Shown here: piece by piece, positions 39,655-47,280 of the stretch | Layout of the letters: each line of letters starts with the position of its first letter | Numbering within the stretch: position 1 is the first letter of the stretch | Source of the DNA: a virus | DNA: 60,391 bases | Virus record (IMG/VR): IMGVR_UViG_3300015371_000036 | Location: 1-60,391 of that record | Strand: one strand, 5' to 3' | Made by a program: the position numbers and the translations under genes | The notes under the pieces: generated by a model | Databases searched by the model: none | Told to the model about the DNA's origin: nothing | Seen by the model: only the letters and a program-made list of their open reading frames with translations

Positions 39655-40038
39655 ATGGACCCTAGAACCGAAGCACCGACCACCGAAGCCGAGCGTTCCG
39701 TGCGAATCAGCACGCTCGCCTATGAGGGCGACCGCGAGGCGGTCCAGGCGCTGTTGGAACTCGGCGCGCAGGAGGCCCTCGCACAGGAAGGCGAGATCAA
39801 GGTGCCAACCGCGACCTACGACCTCGCCCGCAAGATCTTCGAGACGTTCGAGCCGGAGGTTCCCGAGTTCGAGTACGGCGAGGAGGTGGCCCGCGAGGGC
39901 GTGCCCATCGGGAAGGTCCAGAATCGCTACCTCGACGAGAGGGGGGATTGGGTCTACGAGGTCGGCCAGACCCCGATCTCGGCGAACCCGTACTCCGCCA
40001 GTGACCTCGCCCCGGTGGGGCAGGGTGCGGCCCGATGA
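39655..40038 (+). CDS. paralog family protein 2
   Basis: The 127-residue protein aligns with paralogs 1 and 3: SVRISTLAYEGDREAVQALLELGAQEAL, then FEYGEEVAREGVPIGKVQNRYLDERGDWVYEVGQTPISANPYSASDLAPV. The same G-x-x-x-x-R-Y-L-x-E-R-G-x-W-x-Y-E-V core is shared with paralog 1. It overlaps paralog 3 by four bases. Confidence 0.68.
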   Translation: MDPRTEAPTTEAERSVRISTLAYEGDREAVQALLELGAQEALAQEGEIKVPTATYDLARKIFETFEPEVPEFEYGEEVAREGVPIGKVQNRYLDERGDWVYEVGQTPISANPYSASDLAPVGQGAAR

Positions 40039-40421
40039 GCGCCACCGTCCAAACCCGCCCGGAGGAACGGGCACCCCGCATCCGTGCGATTGCCGAGGCC
40101 CTTTTGGACGCCGCCCCCGAAGCCCTACAGGAGCTCCTCGAAGAGGCTGTCCGCGGCCCGGACGCCATCGAAGAGGGCGACGTATCGGCCACCGCTTACG
40201 TTGCGGCGCAAGACGTTCTCAGGACGTTCGCACCGCCCGCCCCCGAATATGACGTCGGCACCCAGGTCGTAGTCCGCGGGTTGCCACTGACCGGCGAGGT
40301 GATGGCGCATTTCCTCAACGAGCAGGGCGAGTGGGAGTATTCGGTCCGTTACAACGGGACGGGCGACGAACAGCCCCACTCGCGCTCAGAACTCGAGCCG
40401 GTGTCTAGGGCGGGGGCCTGA
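40035..40421 (+). CDS. paralog family protein 3
   Basis: The 128-residue protein keeps the fold plan: APRIRAIAEALLDAAPEALQELLEEAV, then YDVGTQVVVRGLPLTGEVMAHFLNEQGEWEYSVRYNGTGDEQPHSRSELEPV. It is the most diverged of the three in the barrel (GEVMAHFLNEQGEWEYSV). It starts at an ATGA overlap and shares one base with the next gene. Confidence 0.67.
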   Translation: MSATVQTRPEERAPRIRAIAEALLDAAPEALQELLEEAVRGPDAIEEGDVSATAYVAAQDVLRTFAPPAPEYDVGTQVVVRGLPLTGEVMAHFLNEQGEWEYSVRYNGTGDEQPHSRSELEPVSRAGA

Positions 40422-40948
40422 TGGCCGAGAACCCGATGTGGCTAACCGTATTCGGCCCCGGCCTGCCGGCGGTGGACAGGAAGCGCGGCGAGTATCACGT
40501 CCACGCGGCCGACTGCGACGAGTGCCGGCGGTACGACCCGGCCAAGGCGTACACGGGCTGGTTTGTGGACGAGGCGTCGGTGGTCGAGACCATCGCCCCC
40601 GACAGACTTGTCGAAGCCGGTGACTACCAGGCCGCCTTGGCGGGGTTTTGGTTCGCGCCGTGCTGCCGAGACCTACCGGAAGCCTCGGCCCTCGCAAGCG
40701 CGCTGGAGGACGCTGAGCAGGCGAGGGCCGGTGGGCCACCGCCCGATCTCTACTACCTAACCTGCGATCAGACGCGGGCGATTGCCGAGCTAGGGAACGA
40801 CGTCGCCGTCCGCGGCTTCGATGGGCAGGCGGAGGGGACCGTGGAGGTGCTCCTGTTCCTGCCGAGTGAAGAGACCTGGGACCACGAATCCCTCGTAATT
40901 GACGCGGCCGGTTCAGTCGTCAGCCGCACGAAGATTGAAGAAAGGTGA
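40421..40948 (+). CDS. hypothetical protein with possible metal site
   Basis: The 175-residue protein has RGEYHVHAADCDECRRYDPAKAYTGW (HxH...CxxC), WFAPCCRDLPEAS, and a C-terminal part AIAELGNDVAVRGFDGQAEGTVEVLLFLPSEETWDHESLVID that is beta-rich. It follows paralog 3 with a one-base overlap. Not recognised. Confidence 0.62.
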   Translation: MAENPMWLTVFGPGLPAVDRKRGEYHVHAADCDECRRYDPAKAYTGWFVDEASVVETIAPDRLVEAGDYQAALAGFWFAPCCRDLPEASALASALEDAEQARAGGPPPDLYYLTCDQTRAIAELGNDVAVRGFDGQAEGTVEVLLFLPSEETWDHESLVIDAAGSVVSRTKIEER

Positions 40949-41268
40949 CCCGAGCGATGAAGACCCTGACGGTAGACGGCGGCCTGGTGCTCAAGAACGA
41001 GCTAGGCGGAAAGAACGGGAAGCCGGGCGGTGTCCTGAAGGTGTCCCGCCAGCGGGCCGACGAACTGCGCGATATGCCGGACTTCCCGGAGCCTGCGATC
41101 ACCACGTCCATCCTCGGCCAGGAGATTTGGCGGGTCCGCGAGGTTCAGCGCTGGAACGAGGCCCGGCTCGCACGGAACGCCGCGCGTATCGAGCAGGCGA
41201 AACGCGACGCTGCGCGCCGCCGCCGATCGAGACCAGCGGGACGTAAGGCCCCGAAGGCGAGGGCATAA
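40945..41268 (+). CDS. AlpA/excisionase-like DNA-binding protein
   Basis: The GTG at 40945 overlaps the previous stop; the ATG at 40957 is an alternative. LKVSRQRADELRDMPDFPEPAITTSILGQEIWRVREVQRWNEARL is the winged helix of AlpA/MerR-type excisionases (xxSRQRxxxL...FPxP...GxxIWRxxDVxxW). The C-terminus is basic. It could regulate the operon. A role in excision with the serine integrase is possible but unproven, since known directionality factors for such integrases are diverse. Confidence 0.75.
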   Translation: MTRAMKTLTVDGGLVLKNELGGKNGKPGGVLKVSRQRADELRDMPDFPEPAITTSILGQEIWRVREVQRWNEARLARNAARIEQAKRDAARRRRSRPAGRKAPKARA

Positions 41269-41271
41269 ACG

Positions 41272-41901
41272 ATGGTCCGACTAGAACCGAGAGAGCTTGT
41301 TGTCTACGTGCCGGCCGCGGACGGCCCTGGGGTGCCGAACATTAGGCGCGGCTCGGGCATCGTAGGGATACCCGAGCCGGACGAGTCCGACGTGCTGGTC
41401 TATTTCGAGGGCAACGTCTACGGCAGCACCGGCATGGAGCGCCTCGCTGACCGGGCCTACCACGCCTTCGATCGCCTGCGCAGTCAGTACCCGACCGTCG
41501 CGTTCGCCCGCCTGCCGAAGACGGCCCTCGTCGACGTCGGGACGTTTGACCCATGGCAAGGCCAGATCACGCCACGAAGCGAGGAGGCGGAGCGCGAAAT
41601 CGCTGACTGGCTCGACTCCCCCGATTCGCTGGACCCGGCCGAGCTGCGGAAAACGGGATCACCGGCCCGGTGGCTGCCGACTGTCGGCGACCGCTACCGG
41701 CTCGCCCGCGACGTCGATCGCTACCCGCACTTCATCGCGCCCAGCGGAGCGGCGGGAACGATCACGCAGGCTGACGCCCACGGGATCGCGCTGAAACTGG
41801 ACGAGCCCCTTCCGGGAGCGGAGGAGTGGGACAACGAGGTGGTTTGGGCCGAAGACCAGGTCGATTCTTTCGGCGAGGACTGCAAGAGGGAGGACAAATG
41901 A
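41272..41901 (+). CDS. hypothetical protein with C-terminal SH3-like barrel
   Basis: The 209-residue protein has an N-terminal part LVVYVPAADGPGVPNIRRGSGIVGIPEPDESDVLVYFEGN. The C-terminal part GDRYRLARDVDRYPHFIAPSGAAGTITQADAHGIALKLDEPLPGAEEWDNEVVW looks like a barrel that may bind DNA or protein. It overlaps the next start as ATGA. Not recognised. Confidence 0.62.
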   Translation: MVRLEPRELVVYVPAADGPGVPNIRRGSGIVGIPEPDESDVLVYFEGNVYGSTGMERLADRAYHAFDRLRSQYPTVAFARLPKTALVDVGTFDPWQGQITPRSEEAEREIADWLDSPDSLDPAELRKTGSPARWLPTVGDRYRLARDVDRYPHFIAPSGAAGTITQADAHGIALKLDEPLPGAEEWDNEVVWAEDQVDSFGEDCKREDK

Positions 41902-42170
41902 GGACGCCAAGACAGATGCAGGCCACGCTGGCGGATTACCCGGCCGTCAGAACGAGCCTCGACGAGTTGGCCGAGGAACATGGAGATCTGGACGTGATGA
42001 CCCTCGACGATTTTTGCGAGGGCAACCCGGCTGGGTCGCCGCTGTTGCGGGCTGCGGTGCGCCACAACGGTTCGTCGGCGGGGTGGTTCCTTGCCAACCG
42101 CGGCGAGGAGCACGTTTGGATGATCCGCCCCGAGGGGGAGGCAGTCGAGATCACGGACCTGCTGCCATGA
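41898..42170 (+). CDS. hypothetical protein
   Basis: The 90-residue protein is MRTPRQMQATLADYPAVRTSLDELAEEHGDLDVMTLDDFCEGN, then SSAGWFLANRGEEHVWMIRPEGEAVEITDLLP. Both ends overlap neighbours by four bases. No motif recognised. Confidence 0.6.
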   Translation: MRTPRQMQATLADYPAVRTSLDELAEEHGDLDVMTLDDFCEGNPAGSPLLRAAVRHNGSSAGWFLANRGEEHVWMIRPEGEAVEITDLLP

Positions 42171-42391
42171 ATAGCTGCTGCGAAATGTGCAATGGCACGG
42201 GCGAAGGATCGGGCGGCTGGCGGGGCATCTGCGGCTATTGCGAAGGGACCGGCGAGGGCACCTGCCAGGAGTGCCGCTACCCGGCGACCCAGGACTCGCC
42301 GGCCGGGTGCATCAACCACGGCGTCACCGCCGCTGGGCGCGAACAGGCGGCGAACCTTCGGAGCGACCGGCTCGCCCGGAGTGGCGGGTAG
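42167..42391 (+). CDS. DnaJ-type zinc-knuckle protein
   Basis: The 74-residue protein opens MNSCCEMCNGTGEGSGGWRGICGYCEGTGEGTCQEC, with two CxxCxGxG motifs and a third CxxC, the zinc-finger pattern of DnaJ without its other domains. Such stand-alone knuckles occur in phages and may act in chaperone or transcription-related contacts. Starts at an ATGA overlap. Confidence 0.7.
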   Translation: MNSCCEMCNGTGEGSGGWRGICGYCEGTGEGTCQECRYPATQDSPAGCINHGVTAAGREQAANLRSDRLARSGG

Positions 42392-42397
42392 GCCCCC

Positions 42398-42670
42398 GTG
42401 GCGGAGAAGCGACAGGCGGTTCGGATGCCCGGCAAGGTCTACGAGCGTTTCAACCTGCTCGCCCAGGGCCGATCGGCGGCCGAGGAAGATCTCGACCTTT
42501 GCGATGCGCTGGCGGACCCCCGGCTTCGCCGGCATGGCCGCGGGTTCGTCGTCGACGTCGTGCTGGAGATCGCGGACATCGAACGCCTGATGGACTGGAT
42601 CGGGGACGACCAGCCCAAGTTCCTGCGTGACTACCGCGACCGAGTGCGGGCGGCGATACGGGCGCGTTGA
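42398..42670 (+). CDS. hypothetical protein
   Basis: The 90-residue product starts at GTG six bases after the knuckle gene: VRMPGKVYERFNLLAQGRSAAEEDLDLCDALADPRLRRHGRGFVVDVVLEIADIERLMDWIGDD. Helical and charged. Not recognised. Confidence 0.58.
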   Translation: MAEKRQAVRMPGKVYERFNLLAQGRSAAEEDLDLCDALADPRLRRHGRGFVVDVVLEIADIERLMDWIGDDQPKFLRDYRDRVRAAIRAR

Positions 42671-42673
42671 CAA

Positions 42674-43075
42674 ATGGCGGCCTGGGAACACCTCCCCTGC
42701 GGCACGGTTGTCGCCGGGGGCAAGAACCCCCCGCCTGACTGCCGCTTCTGCGTCACGTTGCTCGTCCGCGTCACGAAGGGCAAGCGGCAGGGGTGGCGAC
42801 GGGTCGATTTCCCGGCGGGGCATCTGCCGGCGGCAGAACCCCGGAAACGCCGACCCGTCAGCCGGACGCCCCGGAATCGAAACATCTCCCCCGCGAAGCG
42901 GGCGCGCATCTACGAGCGCGATCAGCACCGCTGCGTCGAATGCGGGTGCGACGACCCGGAGCTGCTGACGATCGACCACCGAGTGCCGATCACGAAGGGG
43001 GGGACGAACAAGGACGACAACCTTCAGACGATGTGTCGGCCCTGCAACCAGCAGAAGGCAGACAGCCTGCCATGA
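42674..43075 (+). CDS. HNH endonuclease
   Basis: The 133-residue protein has an N-terminal Cys-rich part (LPCGTVVAGGKNPPPDCRFC), then RARIYERDQHRCVECGCDDPELLTIDHRVPITKGGTNKDDNLQTMCRPCNQQKAD. The HNH core is complete: CxxC, DH, N, H-substituting Cys and CxxC. It nicks or cuts DNA and may serve packaging or mobility. It ends the rightward operon. Confidence 0.85.
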   Translation: MAAWEHLPCGTVVAGGKNPPPDCRFCVTLLVRVTKGKRQGWRRVDFPAGHLPAAEPRKRRPVSRTPRNRNISPAKRARIYERDQHRCVECGCDDPELLTIDHRVPITKGGTNKDDNLQTMCRPCNQQKADSLP

Positions 43076-43084
43076 CCGCGGCCT

Positions 43085-43771
43085 TCACTCGGCCAGGACG
43101 TGGTAGCCGACCGAGGTGTCCGGGTAGAGAATCGGCATCTGCTCGGGGCAGCCCAGGCCGGTCAGAATCTTGTCGATCACCCGGAGGGTCACAGTCGGAT
43201 GCTCGCAACGGAGCACCGAGGACAGTCGGCGGGCGTGCAGGCCCGTAGCGGCCTCGATCGCCGGATAGCCCCGATCCTGGACCGCCCCGGCGAGCAGCCC
43301 GGCAAGTGGCGCGGTCGGCAGCCGCACCTTCTTCGCATCATCGCGGGCGTCCTTGCCGCCGTCCTTGCGACGATACGGGCCGCGTTCGGGCCGGCCTTCC
43401 TCCCGCCGCTTCGCGCGTCCCCACTCTCGGGCATAGGCCCGGACCTTCGTCCTGTCCCGCGTCGCGTAGTAGCGGCGCTGCCTGGCGGCGACGTCGATCC
43501 CTTCCTCGCGTTCCCGCTGCCGGCGGGCGGCCACTTCGTCGGCCTTGCATCGCTTGCAGCTCGGCAGCGGCCGGACCACGGTGAGGCCGCATTTCAGCTT
43601 GCGCCTGACCGTCGTGAATGCCGCCACCGGCTTGACCGTCCGGCACTTGCTGCAGCGCTTGAACTCCGGCTCGCTCGTGCGCTCTTCGAGCACGCGGCGA
43701 TGCCGCGCTCGCTGCGCGGTGCTGATCTTCGCCCGGACCTCCGGGGACAGGCGTTCGCCCCGTTTCGCCAT
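43085..43771 (-). CDS. zinc-ribbon protein with C-terminal helix-turn-helix
   Basis: The 228-residue protein has FKRCSKCRTVKPVAAFTTVRRKLKCGLTVVRPLPSCKRCKAD, as in recombination endonuclease VII-like phage proteins. A very basic middle follows (REWGRAKRREEGRPERGPYRRKDGG). The C-terminal APLAGLLAGAVQDRGYPAIEAATGLHARRLSSVLRCEHPTVTLRVIDKILTGLG is a helix-turn-helix repeatedly seen in actinophage regulators. It may be an additional immunity-type or nuclease-linked regulator. It faces the HNH gene tail to tail. Confidence 0.68.
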   Translation of the reverse strand: MAKRGERLSPEVRAKISTAQRARHRRVLEERTSEPEFKRCSKCRTVKPVAAFTTVRRKLKCGLTVVRPLPSCKRCKADEVAARRQREREEGIDVAARQRRYYATRDRTKVRAYAREWGRAKRREEGRPERGPYRRKDGGKDARDDAKKVRLPTAPLAGLLAGAVQDRGYPAIEAATGLHARRLSSVLRCEHPTVTLRVIDKILTGLGCPEQMPILYPDTSVGYHVLAE

Positions 43772-43830
43772 CCTGAAACCTCCGCGGGGAATCCCTGGCG
43801 GGGCGGGGGCAGAGCGGGTACGCTGCTGCC

Positions 43831-44139
43831 ATGCCAACTTCATCCGCCGCACCTAACAAGGTCAGCCTCACGTTCGGGCGGCCGTGGCTCCGCGTCGCCA
43901 TCAGCTTCGTCACGGTCGGCCTCGTGCCCGCACTCGTCCTGGTCTCCGCGCTTGCCGGGGGGGCCTCGGTTCCGATCTGGATCTTCCCGGTCGTCGTCCT
44001 CGGCGTGCTCGCCATAGCGCTCGGCGTCTGCAGCGTCTACACCGAACCCGAGCAGTTCGCCGCTGCCCGCGAAATGAAGCGCTACCGCCAGCGGCACGGC
44101 ATCCCGCGCGGCGGCACCCCGGCTGACGCCACCCGCTAA
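43831..44139 (+). CDS. two-pass membrane protein
   Basis: The 102-residue protein has hydrophobic segments at about 22-42 (VAISFVTVGLVPALVLVSALA) and 48-68 (PIWIFPVVVLGVLAIALGVCS), then a basic cytoplasmic tail. It is divergent from the zinc-ribbon/HTH gene. A superinfection-exclusion role is a guess based on size and topology. Confidence 0.65.
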   Translation: MPTSSAAPNKVSLTFGRPWLRVAISFVTVGLVPALVLVSALAGGASVPIWIFPVVVLGVLAIALGVCSVYTEPEQFAAAREMKRYRQRHGIPRGGTPADATR

Positions 44140-44257
44140 ACGCGCGCCCCGCCGCTTCTCCGGCCCCCTGCGCCGGCTTTAGGACTGGCCGGTTCCCCTT
44201 TGCCCAGACTCGTACGGAGGCCCTCGCCGTGCGGTCTCCGGTCCCGCTAATGCGCGC

Positions 44258-44962
44258 TTGGGGGGTTCCCCCCTCCCCCGTTTGTTGGGTACGCTCTCGG
44301 TATCCGTGGCGGGGAGGGCCGGTAGTCCGAGACGAAGACGGGACCGCAACGCGGGCCGGCGGCAGCGCCGTCGTTGCCGCGGTTGCGGCTGCACCCTCCC
44401 GGACTACGAGGGCCGGGGCAATCGGCCCGGCCGCTGCGACGAATGCAAAGCGAGGCGGAAGGCCCTACGCCTAGCGATCATGCGCCCCGTCCGGCGCTGT
44501 AGGGATTGCGGCTGCGATCTCCCGGACTACCCCGGCAAAGGGAACCGCCCGCAACGATGCCCCAGGTGCCGGCGGGGACGAGATCGGCGTCGGCAGGCCA
44601 CTTGCGAGGGGTGCGGCCGTGCGTTTCGCTACACGCCGAAGCGGATCAACAGCAGGCCCCGGACCCGGTGCGATGTCTGCGCCGGCCGCCATCGTGAATG
44701 CCACGGCTGCGGCCTAGCCCTGGAGGGCCGGGCGCTCAAGTGGTGCGACGGCTGCCGGCCGACCAGCGCCAAACGGAACCGCGCCTACTACGAACGGAAC
44801 AAAGAGAAAGTCAAGCGGCGGGTTGCCCGCAACCGGCTGAAGTGCGGCGGCTGCGGCGCGAGGCTGCTGCGAGCGGCGGCGCGCTGTGGGTTCTGCGAAG
44901 CCGAAGACCCTACGCGCCCCCCGCCCGTGCTGACCCAACGGCCGGCATTCGTCGGCGGTTGA
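44258..44962 (+). CDS. protein with five tandem zinc ribbons
   Basis: The frame gives 234 residues from a TTG; a GTG at 44306 is another start. Five CxxC pairs follow in series: CRGCGCTLPDYEGRGNRP-GRCDEC, CRDCGCDLPDYPGKGNRP-QRCPRC, CEGCGRAF...RCDVC, CHGCGLALEGRALKWCDGC and CGGCGARLLRAAARCGFC. The first two are near copies, so the gene grew by duplication. High Arg content suits nucleic-acid binding. No known family recognised. Confidence 0.65.
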   Translation: MGGSPLPRLLGTLSVSVAGRAGSPRRRRDRNAGRRQRRRCRGCGCTLPDYEGRGNRPGRCDECKARRKALRLAIMRPVRRCRDCGCDLPDYPGKGNRPQRCPRCRRGRDRRRQATCEGCGRAFRYTPKRINSRPRTRCDVCAGRHRECHGCGLALEGRALKWCDGCRPTSAKRNRAYYERNKEKVKRRVARNRLKCGGCGARLLRAAARCGFCEAEDPTRPPPVLTQRPAFVGG

Positions 44963-44973
44963 TCCGGGCCGGG

Positions 44974-45234
44974 TTACGCCTTCGCCTCGGCCTCGGCTCG
45001 CCGCCGCTCCGCCCAGCGTTCGGCTGACGTGTTCGCGATCCGTAGCCCCTTCTCGCCGTCCAGGAGGCTCAGGTAGGAGCCGCAGCGCGGACAGTGGTCG
45101 GGTATCGGGTCGCCCTCCGGCACCATCAGCACGTAGGGCTTGTCGTGCTCGCTGTCCTCGTCGGGGTCGCCGAGCGTTGGGTCGCAATCCGAGCAGTGGT
45201 ATTCCTGCCAGTCCTCGTCGAAGCGATCAGCCAT
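44974..45234 (-). CDS. small zinc-ribbon protein
   Basis: The 86-residue protein has YHCSDCDPTLGDPDEDSEHDKPYVLMVPEGDPIPDHCPRCGSYLSLLDGEKG, with paired CxxC knuckles and an acidic insert. The C-terminus is helical. It is convergent with the five-ribbon gene and divergent from the exported protein. Unknown role. Confidence 0.65.
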   Translation of the reverse strand: MADRFDEDWQEYHCSDCDPTLGDPDEDSEHDKPYVLMVPEGDPIPDHCPRCGSYLSLLDGEKGLRIANTSAERWAERRRAEAEAKA

Positions 45235-45277
45235 AGCGGCCAGCCTAGCGTCGGCGGCGCTAGTCTTCCAGCCGGGG

Positions 45278-45817
45278 ATGAGGGGACGGCGCGCATACCT
45301 AGCAGGAGTGGCCCTGGCGCTGCTGTTCGGCCTGCTGTGGCCTTCTGCCGTTGGCTATGCCGACGAACCCGTGTCGGTGCATCCCGGCTTCCCCGAATCA
45401 ACCCCCAGGATGATCGCGGGCCTCTGGGTCTTCTACATGCGGGGCGGGCACACGCCAGCCGCCTGCCGGCTGCAGCTGGTCCAGGAAGTTGAAGGGCAGC
45501 CCTGTGGGTCGTTGCCGCCAATCGCCTATGCCTGCCCGTCCATGCCGCGGGGGCCGCGCACGATCGCCGCTCGCAGCGCCGCCCGGCAGGTTGGTGCCGT
45601 CCACGAGATCGGAGGCGGCGCAGCGGTGGCTTGGATCAGGGCCGCGCCAATCCGCAGCCGCTACTCGGTGGCGCTAACGCTTCAATATTCCGAAGGGTGG
45701 CGAATCGACTCGGTGCTGCGCGGGTCGCGGGTTGTGACGCCCGCCGGGGCGATTGTCTCGACGCCGGTCGTCCCCAGGCTGTGGCCGGGATGCGACCGGC
45801 TCGTGGTCCACGGATAG
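45278..45817 (+). CDS. predicted exported protein (possible lysogenic-conversion factor)
   Basis: The 179-residue protein starts MRGRRAYLAGVALALLFGLLWPSAVGYADEP, a clear signal peptide with a likely cut after GYA. The mature part has cysteines near residues 63, 76 and 86 and again near the end, suggesting disulfides outside the cell. ARSAARQVGAVHEIGGGAAVAWIRAAPIRSRYSVALTLQYSEGWRIDSVLRG is beta-like. A secreted, non-virion protein in a prophage suggests a change in the lysogen's surface or environment. Family not recognised. Confidence 0.68.
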   Translation: MRGRRAYLAGVALALLFGLLWPSAVGYADEPVSVHPGFPESTPRMIAGLWVFYMRGGHTPAACRLQLVQEVEGQPCGSLPPIAYACPSMPRGPRTIAARSAARQVGAVHEIGGGAAVAWIRAAPIRSRYSVALTLQYSEGWRIDSVLRGSRVVTPAGAIVSTPVVPRLWPGCDRLVVHG

Positions 45818-45822
45818 CGACG

Positions 45823-46119
45823 GTGGCCGACGTCGATATATCCGGGCTGCCGAAGGGCGAAGTGCTCGCCGCGCTCTACAACGCGATGCCTCAGATGGGC
45901 ATGGGAATTATGGGGGGGCAGGTGTTCGGCTCCGGCCCTATCTCGGTCGAGCACGCAGCGCGGCTGTACCGGGAACGAGGCCCCCGCATTGGCTCGATCG
46001 GCCTGCGAACCCTCGGCGTCGACCTCGGTGGGGACAGGTTCGACGGCGAGCGGTACGACCTTATGGCCCGCCGGCCGGGTGCGGCCGAGGCCGCGGTCGC
46101 GCCCCTCCGTCGCTCTTGA
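45823..46119 (+). CDS. conserved phage hypothetical protein
   Basis: The GTG at 45823 gives 98 residues: VADVDISGLPKGEVLAALYNAMPQMGMGIMGGQVFG, then IGSIGLRTLGVDLGGDRFDGERYDLMARRPGAAEAAV. The LPKxEVLAALYNA and VDLxGDxFDxxxYD...G-AAE pattern is common in phages and prophages of many hosts; its function is not known to me. It starts five bases after the exported protein. Confidence 0.7.
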   Translation: MADVDISGLPKGEVLAALYNAMPQMGMGIMGGQVFGSGPISVEHAARLYRERGPRIGSIGLRTLGVDLGGDRFDGERYDLMARRPGAAEAAVAPLRRS

Positions 46120-46128
46120 CTGACAGCG

Positions 46129-46160
46129 GCGTGACGGCGGGCGTGACGGCGGGCGTGACC
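46129..46160. repeat. 12-bp tandem repeat
   Basis: GCGTGACGGCGG occurs at 46129-46140 and 46141-46152, followed by a partial third unit GCGTGACC. It fills part of the gap between two genes and places TGA stops every 12 bases in one frame. Possibly slippage-derived. Confidence 0.7.
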
Positions 46161-46207
46161 ACTGCGCGCCTTGCCTGCTGGCCCGACGCTCAGGTAGATT
46201 TCCGGCA

Positions 46208-46489
46208 ATGTCCGAGGCCCTACTTCTCGCGGGAATGCAGGTGCGACTGACGGGCGTCGACGAACGATCGGCGGCCCGGCTCGGCCCAGATGGCGAGGTT
46301 GCGGGTGCGGAGCGCGGCGTGATCCAGGCGGGTGAGGTTGGCACCTACCTCGCGCCGGCCGCTGACTTCCTGGAACGCGACGACGACAATCCCGCGGACA
46401 TCCATTGCGTGATCTTCGAACGCGGTGCCGAGCGGTTCCTAGCCTGCCTCGGCGGCGACGAAATCGAGCGAGTCGGCGGGGCGTCGTAA
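46208..46489 (+). CDS. hypothetical protein
   Basis: The 93-residue protein reads MSEALLLAGMQVRLTGVDERSAARLGPDGEVAGAERGVIQAGEVGTYLAPAADFLERDDDN, then DIHCVIFERGAERFLACLGGDEIERVGGAS. Beta-rich, small-barrel-like. It directly precedes the resolvase-domain gene. Not recognised. Confidence 0.58.
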   Translation: MSEALLLAGMQVRLTGVDERSAARLGPDGEVAGAERGVIQAGEVGTYLAPAADFLERDDDNPADIHCVIFERGAERFLACLGGDEIERVGGAS

Positions 46490-46490
46490 G

Positions 46491-46814
46491 TTGCGGGCGC
46501 AGCGCGCTGTTGGCCTCATTCGGATCAGCACCCCGCGGCCGGTGGACGCCCAGGAAGCCGAGATTCGGCGCATCGCCAACCGGCGCAACGCGACCGTGGT
46601 CCAGATCTTCATCGACATAGGGCCGGAGAACGTGCCGCTCGAGGAGCTGCACGGGATGGACAACGCGGTCGAGGCCGTCAAAAAAGGTGAAGCCTCCCTG
46701 GTGATCGCGGCCGAACCGTCGCGCCTCGCCCGATCAGCGCCCACGCTGGCGCGGTTCGTAACCCGCGTCGAGAAGGCTGGCGGCGAGGTTGCTGCGGAGG
46801 TCGAGATCGGCTAG
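46491..46814 (+). CDS. orphan serine-recombinase catalytic domain
   Basis: The 107-residue product starts at a TTG one base after the upstream stop. AVGLIRISTPRPVDAQEAEIRRIANRRNATVVQIFIDIG and VIAAEPSRLARSAPTLARFVTRVEKAGGEVAAEV match a resolvase N-terminal domain. R11, S13, R78 and R81 fit the catalytic set. There is no DNA-binding or recombinase domain after it. It may be a degraded recombinase, or a partner that modulates the integrase. Sequence similarity to the integrase is limited. Confidence 0.75.
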   Translation: MRAQRAVGLIRISTPRPVDAQEAEIRRIANRRNATVVQIFIDIGPENVPLEELHGMDNAVEAVKKGEASLVIAAEPSRLARSAPTLARFVTRVEKAGGEVAAEVEIG

Positions 46815-47239
46815 GCCGCTGCGCGCTCAATGATTGCGTGACCGTCCGGCTTGTAGAGCACGCCGAGCGTCTCGGTCTTGGCAATCACCGCCAGCAGCCC
46901 CTGGAGCGGAACCCGAACGCCGAAATAACTCGCGCCAACCGGGTCCGCCAACGTCGGCTCGACGACCTGGCCGTCGCCATTTACGCACCAGGCGTGATGG
47001 ATCAGCAACGGCACCACGGTCACGACGAAGCCCTCGCAATAGGTCAGATCGCCCGAGCGCCGAAGCGCCAGCTCGTAGCTATTCCGAAAGCACGCCTTTG
47101 GCTGCTTCCTGCGAAGCCACGACGGGCGGGCCACGCCCTCGAACTCCTCCCCCCGTTCGAGGAGCCAGCCCTCGATCGCATGGCGGCTGCCCTCTGTCAG
47201 GCGCGCGTACTTTTCGCAGAGTTCCTTGGCCGTCCCCAC
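46811..47239 (-). CDS. conserved phage hypothetical protein
   Basis: The 142-residue protein starts at GTG and contains PKACFRNSYELALRRSGDLTYCEGFVV...LIHHAWCVNGDGQVVEPTLADPVGASYFGVRVPLQGL. The CFxNS...YCEGYxx...HAWCVxxxGxVVEPT pattern recurs in actinophages and bacteria; the Cys/His/Asp spacing could suit a papain-like fold, which is speculation. It overlaps the resolvase-domain gene by four bases. Confidence 0.7.
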   Translation of the reverse strand: MGTAKELCEKYARLTEGSRHAIEGWLLERGEEFEGVARPSWLRRKQPKACFRNSYELALRRSGDLTYCEGFVVTVVPLLIHHAWCVNGDGQVVEPTLADPVGASYFGVRVPLQGLLAVIAKTETLGVLYKPDGHAIIERAAA

Positions 47240-47280
47240 CGTGCGACCAGGGTAGCTTGAGATTGGCCCGCCGATCGGCC

